Source: CAIYRG01 sp964494505 (GTDB taxonomy: Bacteria; Pseudomonadota; Alphaproteobacteria; Micropepsales; Micropepsaceae). Taken from it: a stretch of 10,493 bases of DNA. Location: assembly GCA_964494505.1 (NCBI GenBank), contig CAZBRO010000054.1:1-10493 (forward strand). The letters run 5' to 3'. This document shows, piece by piece, positions 1-10,493 of the stretch. The translations under genes were made by a program, and so were the position numbers. Position 1 is the first letter of the stretch; each line of letters starts with the position of its first letter. Under the pieces are notes generated by a model. The model ran no database searches and was not told the DNA's origin. It saw nothing but the letters and a program-made list of their open reading frames with translations.

Positions 1-2647
<2,647 letters not shown>

Positions 2648-2702
2648 GCTTTTGATCCTCACCATGGCAGGGCAGCGTCAGCGCGACCCGGCCATTCATC
2701 TC

Positions 2703-2760
2703 GCCGCACACTCTGCGGCACTGAGCTTTTCATCGCCTGGGTGGCCCGCTGTAGCGGGCC
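2703..2760 (-). other. Two tandem hairpins in the rpoB-rpoC spacer
   Basis: The 131-bp spacer 2648-2778 has no gene. It contains two perfect inverted repeats. The first in the transcript has stem TGGCCCGC/GCGGGCCA (8 bp, 2742-2761) around a 4-nt loop. The second has stem GCCGCA/TGCGGC (6 bp, 2703-2719) around 5 nt. Neither is followed by a U tract, so they are not canonical terminators. Processing sites, mRNA stabilisers or translational spacers are possible. The structures are seen; the role is inferred. Confidence 0.55.
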
Positions 2761-2778
2761 ATTACAGGCAATGCATCA

Positions 2779-6861
<4,083 letters not shown>

Positions 6862-6890
6862 CGAGCGTTCCCTTAGCGGATAACAAGGAC

Positions 6891-6938
6891 AAAAAGACCC
6901 GACTTCCCCGGCGGAGCATTTCCGCCGGGGAGACCGGG
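6891..6938 (-). terminator. Hairpin plus U tract between rplL and rpoB (probable attenuator)
   Basis: In the transcript a perfect 11-bp stem TCCCCGGCGGA/TCCGCCGGGGA (bases 6931-6921 with 6915-6905) encloses a 5-nt loop. After one C/A mismatch it continues as six more pairs (CCCGGT with GTCGGG, two of them G-U). TCTTTTTG follows at once, ending about 17 bases before the rpoB ribosome binding site. This is the form of an intrinsic terminator. Since rpoB has no other visible promoter, it most likely acts as a partial terminator setting the ratio of ribosomal protein to polymerase transcripts, as known for the rplL-rpoB spacer of E. coli. Confidence 0.75.
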
Positions 6939-6982
6939 ATATTGGTTACTCGCGCGTCAGCTTCGCCAGCCGCCACGCCTCC

Positions 6983-7360
6983 TTATTTCAGCTCGACCTT
7001 CGCGCCTGCGTCTTCGAGCTGCTTCTTCAGTTTCTCGGCCTCGTCCTTGGAGACATCGGCCTTGACCTCCTTGGGAGCGGCCTCGACGAGGTCTTTCGCT
7101 TCTTTGAGGCCCAAGCCGGTGATCGCCCGGACTTCCTTGATCACGTTGATCTTCTTGTCGCCGGCGGCCATCAGCACGACGGTGAATTCGGTCTTTTCGA
7201 CTGCCGCAGGGGCAGCCGCCGCTGCAGGGCCTGCCGCTGCCGCGGCTACGGGTGCCGCAGCGGACACGCCCCATTTTTCCTCGAGCAGCTTCGAGAGTTC
7301 GGCTGCTTCGAGGACCGTGAGCTTCGAGAGCTCGTCGACCAAGTGTTGGAGATTCGCCAT
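6983..7360 (-). CDS. rplL: Ribosomal protein L7/L12
   Basis: Acidic stalk protein bL12, complete at 125 residues, the family's normal length. It dimerises, docks on the L10 C-terminal helix and recruits translational GTPases such as EF-Tu and EF-G to the ribosome. The three parts are visible: an N-terminal dimerisation domain (about residues 1-32, VDELSKLTVLEAAELSKLLE), an alanine/proline-rich hinge (about 33-54), and the globular C-terminal domain (about 55-125) with the conserved helix stretch KINVIKEVRAITGLGLKEAK around residues 70-89, which contacts GTPases. The start ATG 7360 has AGGAAG about nine bases upstream. It lies 48 bp after rplJ and is co-transcribed with it. It needs several copies per ribosome, so stronger expression than rplJ is expected. 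The terminator-like hairpin just downstream would favour that over rpoB. Confidence 0.99.
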   Translation of the reverse strand: MANLQHLVDELSKLTVLEAAELSKLLEEKWGVSAAAPVAAAAAGPAAAAAPAAVEKTEFTVVLMAAGDKKINVIKEVRAITGLGLKEAKDLVEAAPKEVKADVSKDEAEKLKKQLEDAGAKVELK

Positions 7361-7408
7361 TTTCCGTTCTTCCTATATGGGTTTGCCGTTGAGTTTTACC
7401 AGTGGTTT

Positions 7409-7921
7409 CTACGCCGCCTTATCGGCGTGGGCCTTGAGGACCCGGGCAAGCTGACCGGCCGGAGCCTGCAGAACGCCGGCGATTCGGGTCGCCGGAGCCT
7501 GAAGGAGGCCGAGAATCTTGCCCCGGAGCTGGTCGAGCGAGGGCAGTTCCGAGAGGGTCTGCACCCCCTTCGGATCGAGCACCGAGCCGACCGCGACACC
7601 GCCAAGGATCTTCAACTTGTCGTTTTCCTTGGCGTAGGCGACCAGGACCTTGGCAGCCGCAACGGGGTCTTTCGAATAGGCGATCCCCGTCGGGCCCTTG
7701 AACAGGTCCGAGATGCCTGCCGCTTGCGTTCCTTCGACCGCACGCATGGCAAGACGGTTCTTGGCCACCTTGAACGAGGCGCCGGCCTTCCTCAGCCGCG
7801 AACGCAACTCGCCCATTTGGGCCACCGTCATGCCGCTATAGTGGGCGACGACGACAGCACCGGCTTCGTTGAAAAGCCCGTTCAGGCTTTTCACCGCATC
7901 CGCTTTTTGGGTTCTGTCCAT
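7409..7921 (-). CDS. rplJ: Ribosomal protein L10
   Basis: Stalk base protein uL10, 170 residues, anchoring L7/L12 dimers on 23S rRNA. The N-terminal rRNA-binding domain shows the conserved FKVAKNRLA (residues 50-58). The C-terminal helix, about residues 135-167, is built of near repeats (LLQAPATRIAGV, LLQ/VLQAPAGQLARV, LKAHAD), the surface on which L12 dimers sit; its length might hold more than two dimers (inference). The reading frame is open upstream to an ATG at 7966, but I chose ATG 7921: it gives MDRTQKADAV, the family N-terminus, and has a strong AAGGAG (7927-7932) five bases upstream. It is followed after 48 bp by rplL and preceded by a 323-bp leader with RNA structure. L10, alone or with L12, is a known repressor of its own mRNA in other bacteria, and the leader fold here fits this. 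Confidence 0.97.
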   Translation of the reverse strand: MDRTQKADAVKSLNGLFNEAGAVVVAHYSGMTVAQMGELRSRLRKAGASFKVAKNRLAMRAVEGTQAAGISDLFKGPTGIAYSKDPVAAAKVLVAYAKENDKLKILGGVAVGSVLDPKGVQTLSELPSLDQLRGKILGLLQAPATRIAGVLQAPAGQLARVLKAHADKAA

Positions 7922-7926
7922 ACCCA

Positions 7927-7932
7927 CTCCTT
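7927..7932 (-). promoter_or_regulatory. Ribosome binding site of rplJ
   Basis: AAGGAG placed five bases before ATG 7921. It decides the rplJ start against the in-frame ATG 7966. It also lies directly behind a hairpin (7939-7970), so access to it could depend on leader folding. Confidence 0.8.
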
Positions 7933-7933
7933 C

Positions 7934-7970
7934 AAAACGGAAGTGCGGACGCGCGTACGGCCTCACTTCC
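7934..7970 (-). promoter_or_regulatory. Hairpin with short U run just before rplJ (possible attenuator)
   Basis: In the transcript GGAAGTG (7970-7964) pairs with CACTTCC (7945-7939). After one mismatch two further G-C pairs follow, leaving a loop of about a dozen bases. The stem is followed by GTTTTG and then the rplJ AAGGAG. Four U's make a weak intrinsic terminator at best. It could equally hold back ribosome access. Structure is seen, function inferred. Confidence 0.45.
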
Positions 7971-7980
7971 CCTGTGATGG

Positions 7981-8053
7981 ATCGCGGAAGGAATTTCTCC
8001 CGCGATTACTCCCGTCCCAGGGGTCAAACCCTTCTGCCCCCGCTCGCGGGAGA
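7981..8053 (-). promoter_or_regulatory. Alternative pairing segments in the rplJ leader
   Basis: The transcript segment TCGCGGGAGA (8005-7996) can pair perfectly over 10 bases with the upstream segment TCTCCCGCGA (8053-8044). Alternatively, overlapping bases 8006-8000 can pair over 7 bases with CCGCGAT (7987-7981) downstream. The two cannot form together. Such competing helices between a ligand-binding fold and a gene start are typical of attenuators, but chance in GC-rich sequence is possible. Confidence 0.4.
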
Positions 8054-8076
8054 GGAAGATCATCACCCTGTCTATC

Positions 8077-8138
8077 GCCGGCTTTACGTTTTAAGTCCCC
8101 ATTCGGGGACGCCTGCGGTCTCGGACAGGTTCTCCGGC
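8077..8138 (-). promoter_or_regulatory. Probable L10 autoregulatory mRNA leader
   Basis: In the transcript an outer helix GCCGG/CCGGC (8138-8134 with 8081-8077) closes two hairpins. The first is CCTG/CAGG (8129-8126 with 8115-8112), with an A-rich GA loop. The second is GTCCCC/GGGGAC (8110-8105 with 8100-8095), with a GAAU tetraloop, followed by an unpaired CTTAAAACGTAAA joining strand. A branched RNA of this kind upstream of rplJ is the known binding site of the L10-L12 complex (Rfam family L10 leader). Position and shape fit; I could not run a covariance search, so the match to the family is unproven. Confidence 0.6.
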
Positions 8139-8168
8139 TTACGCGCGCCGGGAATTCACTCCAATCTC

Positions 8169-8235
8169 CTCACCCCGAGCTTGTCGAAGGGTGAGACCTT
8201 GGCTGCCCTCATGCTTCGACAAGCTCAGCATGAGG
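8169..8235 (-). repeat. Pair of inverted palindromic units (REP/BIME-like element)
   Basis: Two 27-base hairpin units lie head to head 12 bases apart, starting ten bases after the rplA stop codon. Unit A (8169-8195) has stem CTCACCC/GGGTGAG. Unit B (8208-8234) has stem CTCATGC/GCATGAG, which extends to 9 bp at 8207-8215/8227-8235. Both share the core GAGCTTGTCGAAG, in opposite orientation, so bases 8177-8189 and 8214-8226 form a perfect 13-bp inverted repeat. Two of the seven stem pairs differ between units, both by compensatory change. From memory this core recurs as a dispersed repeat in sphingomonads and some other alphaproteobacteria. In the transcript it forms a stable structure after rplA that may protect the upstream mRNA or slow polymerase. 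Confidence 0.8.
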
Positions 8236-8244
8236 AATTGTTTT

Positions 8245-8949
8245 CTACATCCCCGTCTGCCCTACCGAATCGAGGGAAACCTTCACCCCCGGTCCCATGG
8301 TCGAGCTGATGGAAATTCTCTTCAGATAGTGGCCCTTGGCGCCGGTGGGCCTGGCCTTCACAACCGAGTCGATCAAGGCACGGACATTTTCCGTGATGGC
8401 CTTCTCGTCGAAGCTGATCTTGCCGACGCCCGCATGGACGATACCTGCCTTCTCGACGCGGAATTCGACCGCGCCGCCCTTTGCATCCTTCACCGCCTGC
8501 GTCACGTCCATGGTCACAGTGCCGACCTTCGGGTTGGGCATCAGGCCGCGCGGACCCAGCACCTTACCCAAGCGGCCGACGATCCCCATCATGTCCGGAG
8601 TGGCGATGCAGCGGTCGAAATTGATCTCGCCCTTCTGCACCTGCTCGGCCAGGTCTTCGGCGCCCACGATGTCGGCACCTGCGCGTTTGGCCTCATCGGC
8701 CTTTGCACCCTTGGCGAACACTGCGACGCGGGCCGTGCGCCCGGTGCCGTTGGGCAGCGAAACCACGCCCCGGACCATCTGGTCGGCATGACGCGGGTCA
8801 ACGCCCAGGTTCATCGCAACCTCGACGGTCTCGTCGAATTTGGCCGATGCCCTGCTCTTGATCAGCTTCACCGCCTCATCGAGGGGATATTGCTTCAGCG
8901 GATCGAGTCCTTCGCGAGCTTTTTGCGTACGCTTAGCGATCTTGGCCAT
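8245..8949 (-). CDS. rplA: Ribosomal protein L1
   Basis: Protein uL1 of the large subunit, 234 residues, the normal bacterial length. It forms the mobile L1 stalk on 23S rRNA that helps release deacylated tRNA from the E site. The family signature is clear at residues 124-146: VGRLGKVLGPRGLMPNPKVG followed by TVT. The N-terminal part (KRTQKAREGLD, then YPLDEAVKLIK) and the C-terminal part (FDEKAITENVRALIDSVVKA, then PTGAKGHYLK) also match the family and together make the second domain of the two-domain fold. ATG 8949 lies only 2 bp after the rplK stop codon, with its GAGG-type ribosome binding site inside the end of rplK, so the two are translationally coupled. In E. coli L1 represses its own L11-L1 mRNA; I see no specific site for that here, but have not excluded one near the rplK start. 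The gene ends in TAG, ten bases before the hairpin repeat. Confidence 0.99.
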   Translation of the reverse strand: MAKIAKRTQKAREGLDPLKQYPLDEAVKLIKSRASAKFDETVEVAMNLGVDPRHADQMVRGVVSLPNGTGRTARVAVFAKGAKADEAKRAGADIVGAEDLAEQVQKGEINFDRCIATPDMMGIVGRLGKVLGPRGLMPNPKVGTVTMDVTQAVKDAKGGAVEFRVEKAGIVHAGVGKISFDEKAITENVRALIDSVVKARPTGAKGHYLKRISISSTMGPGVKVSLDSVGQTGM

Positions 8950-8951
8950 GG

Positions 8952-9380
8952 CTAGTCCCTCACCTCGATGCCCATGGAGCGCGCGGAGCCCATGATCATC
9001 TGCATGGCGGCTTCCACGTCGTTCGCATTCAAGTCCTTCATCTTGGCTTCCGCGATGCTCTTGACCTGTTCCTTCGTCACCACGCCGCGAAAGTCGCGGC
9101 CCGGCGCCTTGGATCCGGAATCGAGCTTGGCCGCCTTCTTCAGGAAATAGGACGCCGGCGGCGTCCGCATCTCGAAGGCGAAGGACTTGTCCGAGAATAC
9201 GGTGATCGTCACCGGGATCGGCATGCCCTTTTCTTCGTTCTGCGTCTTCGCATTGAAGGTCTTGCAGAACTCCATGATGTTGAGGCCGCGCTGGCCGAGC
9301 GCAGGACCGATTGGCGGGGAGGGATTGGCCGATCCCGCCGGCACCTGCAATTTGATGTAACCCACAATTTTCTTCGCCAT
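8952..9380 (-). CDS. rplK: Ribosomal protein L11
   Basis: Protein uL11, 142 residues (the usual size), part of the GTPase-associated centre of the 50S subunit beside the L10/L12 stalk, and required in many bacteria for ribosome-linked (p)ppGpp signalling by RelA/Rel. The N-terminal domain (about 1-72) shows the proline-rich PSPPIGPALGQRGLN at residues 20-34, the linker helix region targeted by thiostrepton-type drugs. The C-terminal RNA-binding domain (about 75-142) shows PPASYFLKKAA and DLNANDVEAAMQMIMGSARS. Start ATG 9380 gives MAKKIVGYIKLQVPAG, the family N-terminus; an AAAGGAGG lies about 12 bases upstream, slightly far, with a second AAGGAA directly at the start. It lies 95 bp after nusG and 2 bp before rplA. 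Confidence 0.99.
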   Translation of the reverse strand: MAKKIVGYIKLQVPAGSANPSPPIGPALGQRGLNIMEFCKTFNAKTQNEEKGMPIPVTITVFSDKSFAFEMRTPPASYFLKKAAKLDSGSKAPGRDFRGVVTKEQVKSIAEAKMKDLNANDVEAAMQMIMGSARSMGIEVRD

Positions 9381-9418
9381 TTCCTTTACCCGCCTCCTTT
9401 TGCGGTTTCGCGGTTCAT

Positions 9419-9458
9419 GCGGCCCTGGCCGGGCCTCCCGCTGCTTCTGAATTCAGAC
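9419..9458 (-). other. Inverted repeats in the nusG-rplK spacer
   Basis: The 95-bp spacer 9381-9475 contains a perfect 12-bp palindrome TCTGAATTCAGA (9446-9457) and, next in the transcript, a small GC-rich stem GGCCC/GGGCC (9421-9425 with 9431-9435). No U tract follows, so it is not an obvious terminator. In E. coli this spacer carries the L11 promoter; I see no convincing promoter here. Confidence 0.4.
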
Positions 9459-9475
9459 TTCCAATTTCTCCGAGT

Positions 9476-10006
9476 TCAGACCTTCTCCACCTGCGTGAAT
9501 TCCAATTCCACCGGCGTTGCGCGCCCGAAGATCGACACCGCCACTTTCAGCCGCGAGCGATCCTCGTCCACTTCTTCCACCACGCCGTTGAACGAGGTGA
9601 ACGGCCCATCGGCCACCCGCACCTGTTCGCCGATCTCGAAGGTGATGGAGGGCTTCGGCCGCTCGGCCCCTTCCTGCACCTGGTTCAGTATTCGATCCAC
9701 TTCGCCCTGGCGAAGCGGCATCGGCTTGTTGTTCTGACCCAAGAAGCCCGTGACCTTGGGCACGTTCTTGATCAGGTGATAGGCCTCGTTGGTGAGGTCG
9801 GCCTTCACCAGGATGTAGCCCGGCAGGAACTTGCGCTCCGCGTTGACCTTATGGCCGCGCCGGATTTCGACCACTTCCTCGGTCGGAACCATCACCTCTT
9901 CGATGAGATCGTTCAGCCCCTGGAGAACCGCTTGACGCTTGATCTCCTCGGCCGCCTTCTTCTCGAAGTTCGAGTAGGTATGAACGATGTACCAGTGTGC
10001 GGTCAT
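9476..10006 (-). CDS. nusG: Transcription termination/antitermination factor NusG
   Basis: NusG, 176 residues, the normal size. It binds RNA polymerase at the beta' clamp, modulates pausing and Rho-dependent termination, and links the polymerase to the ribosome through S10. The N-terminal NGN domain (about 1-110) shows HWYIVHTYSNFEKKAAE, then RKFLPGYILVK (59-69) and PKVTGFLG (83-90). The C-terminal KOW domain (about 124-176) shows VRVADGPFTSFNGVVEEVDE and ends FGRATPVELEFTQVEKV. I chose ATG 10006: MTAHWYIVHT is the alphaproteobacterial N-terminus and AAGGA (10014-10018) lies seven bases upstream. The frame is open upstream to a GTG at 10042 overlapping the secE stop, and an ATG at 10039; these would add about 12 residues unlike the family. 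It follows secE by 35 bp, as in most bacteria. Confidence 0.98.
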   Translation of the reverse strand: MTAHWYIVHTYSNFEKKAAEEIKRQAVLQGLNDLIEEVMVPTEEVVEIRRGHKVNAERKFLPGYILVKADLTNEAYHLIKNVPKVTGFLGQNNKPMPLRQGEVDRILNQVQEGAERPKPSITFEIGEQVRVADGPFTSFNGVVEEVDEDRSRLKVAVSIFGRATPVELEFTQVEKV

Positions 10007-10041
10007 TCCTTGGTCCTTGGCCGTCCTAGGGGTCGTCATCA

Positions 10042-10278
10042 CTACCGGATGCCGAGCACGAAGTTGAGAAGCACGCCGAGCCCGTAATCCACCACCGCGA
10101 AAAACACCATCGAGATGGCCACCATGATGAAAACCATGATCGTGGTGAGATAGGTCTCACGCCATGAAGGCCACGTCACCTTGGAGGTCTCCCGCCGCAC
10201 TTCCTGGAAGAATTGCAACGGACCGCCGCGCCGGGGCGCCGGGGCGGGAGCGAGGTCTCTGGAGGTTTCTTCGGCCAT
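10042..10278 (-). CDS. secE: Preprotein translocase subunit SecE
   Basis: Small essential subunit of the SecYEG protein-conducting channel in the inner membrane, 78 residues. It is the short single-span form usual outside the enterobacteria, where SecE has three spans. The N-terminal tail (1-20) is proline/alanine-rich (APAPAPRRGGP). The conserved amphipathic surface helix follows at about 22-42 (FFQEVRRETSKVTWPSWRET), the hallmark of the family. One hydrophobic membrane segment covers about 44-63 (TTIMVFIMVAISMVFFAVVD), ending with LGVLLNFVLGIR. The start is ATG 10278 (MAEETSRDL); the frame stays open upstream to 10386, but that would run through the tRNA-Trp gene. Its ribosome binding site is weak (GAG about eight bases before the start). 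It lies between tRNA-Trp (28 bp upstream) and nusG (35 bp downstream), the standard context. Confidence 0.97.
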   Translation of the reverse strand: MAEETSRDLAPAPAPRRGGPLQFFQEVRRETSKVTWPSWRETYLTTIMVFIMVAISMVFFAVVDYGLGVLLNFVLGIR

Positions 10279-10306
10279 TCTTGAACTCGCGCTTTCCGTG
10301 TGTAAC

Positions 10307-10382
<76 letters not shown>

Positions 10383-10384
10383 CC

Positions 10385-10409
10385 ATGGCCGGCCTTTCGA
10401 GCCGGCCAT
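10385..10409 (-). other. 9-bp hairpin between tuf and tRNA-Trp
   Basis: ATGGCCGGC and GCCGGCCAT form a perfect 9-bp stem around a 7-nt loop, filling most of the 37-bp spacer and ending two bases before the mature tRNA 5' end. There is no U tract, so it is probably not an intrinsic terminator. It could be the 3' end structure of the tuf mRNA or a landmark for RNase processing before RNase P cleavage (inference). Confidence 0.6.
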
Positions 10410-10419
10410 CCAGGATTCC

Positions 10420-10493
10420 CTATTTAATAATCGACACCACGACGCCGGCGCCGACGGTCCGGCCGCCTTCGCGGATGGCGAATCTGAGCTTCT
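10420..10493 (-). CDS. tuf: Elongation factor Tu, 3' end only
   Basis: The last 23 codons of EF-Tu, the GTPase that brings aminoacyl-tRNA to the ribosome; the rest lies beyond the right edge. The frame reads KLRFAIREGGRTVGAGVV followed by VSIIK and a TAG stop. FAIREGGRTVGAGVV is the invariant end of the third beta-barrel domain of EF-Tu. It is followed directly by a hairpin and tRNA-Trp. Alphaproteobacteria often carry two tuf copies, one in the str operon and one here before tRNA-Trp, so this is probably the second copy (tufB position). Confidence 0.93.
   Translation of the reverse strand, partial: KLRFAIREGGRTVGAGVVVSIIK

Larger units (their letters stand above)
7922..8244 (-). other. rplA-rplJ intergenic leader region, 323 bp without a gene
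   Basis: This is the longest gene-free stretch. In transcript order it holds a pair of inverted hairpin units (8235-8169), an L10-leader-like fold (8138-8077), two mutually exclusive pairings around 8053-7981, and a hairpin with a U run (7970-7934) next to the rplJ ribosome binding site. I see no convincing -35/-10 pair, so I cannot say whether rplJL has its own promoter, as it does in E. coli. No short coding sequence with a good ribosome binding site was evident. Confidence 0.7.

Noticed and set aside
2648..2665. Upstream in-frame ATG at 2665 for rpoC.
   Set aside because: It adds six residues not seen in the family, while MNQELMNVF at 2647 matches and has GAGG upstream.
7922..7966. Upstream in-frame ATG at 7966 for rplJ.
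   Set aside because: ATG 7921 has a strong AAGGAG and the family N-terminus. The extension would cover the leader hairpin.
7343..8309. Plus-strand open frames crossing rplJ and the rplJ leader (283 and 146 codons).
   Set aside because: They overlap L10 and L1 coding sequence and structured leader RNA, and the products resemble no known protein.
10007..10042. Upstream starts for nusG (GTG 10042, ATG 10039).
   Set aside because: The extra residues do not match the family, and ATG 10006 has the better placed ribosome binding site.

Overview
The window holds one co-directional block of informational genes, all on the minus strand. In transcription order (right to left) they are the 3' end of tuf, tRNA-Trp(CCA), secE, nusG, rplK, rplA, rplJ, rplL, rpoB and the first 882 codons of rpoC, which runs off the left edge. 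This is the classical secE-nusG-rplKAJL-rpoBC cluster. The tuf/tRNA-Trp/secE arrangement, the protein sequences (RpoB with a DQTNPLSEVTHKRRL rifampicin region, an NusG starting MTAHWYIVHTYS, RpoC starting MNQELMNVFQ) and the GC-rich codon use point to an alphaproteobacterium. I cannot name the genus. A dispersed-repeat-like element with the core GAGCTTGTCGAAG would fit sphingomonads or related lineages, but that is recollection, not proof.

Right part (9381-10493): the translation factor EF-Tu, a tRNA, the Sec translocon subunit SecE and the elongation/antitermination factor NusG. Middle (6983-9380): ribosomal proteins L11 and L1 (2 bp apart), a 323-bp leader, then L10 and L7/L12, which form the ribosomal stalk. 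Left (1-6861): the beta and beta' subunits of RNA polymerase. The cluster couples the transcription machinery to ribosome stalk synthesis, and expression is expected to be tuned in the spacers rather than by many promoters.

Every gene looks intact and ordinary: catalytic and metal-binding residues are present, and there are no frameshifts or insertions. I found no new gene system. What deserves a second look is in the spacers: (a) a 67-bp pair of inverted hairpin units just after rplA, whose stems differ by compensatory base changes; (b) an L10-leader-like fold upstream of rplJ, followed by alternative pairings and a hairpin with a short U run next to the rplJ ribosome binding site; (c) a strong hairpin plus U tract between rplL and rpoB, a likely attenuator; (d) two tandem hairpins between rpoB and rpoC; (e) a 9-bp hairpin two bases before the tRNA-Trp 5' end. 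I could not identify sigma-70 promoters with confidence anywhere in the window.
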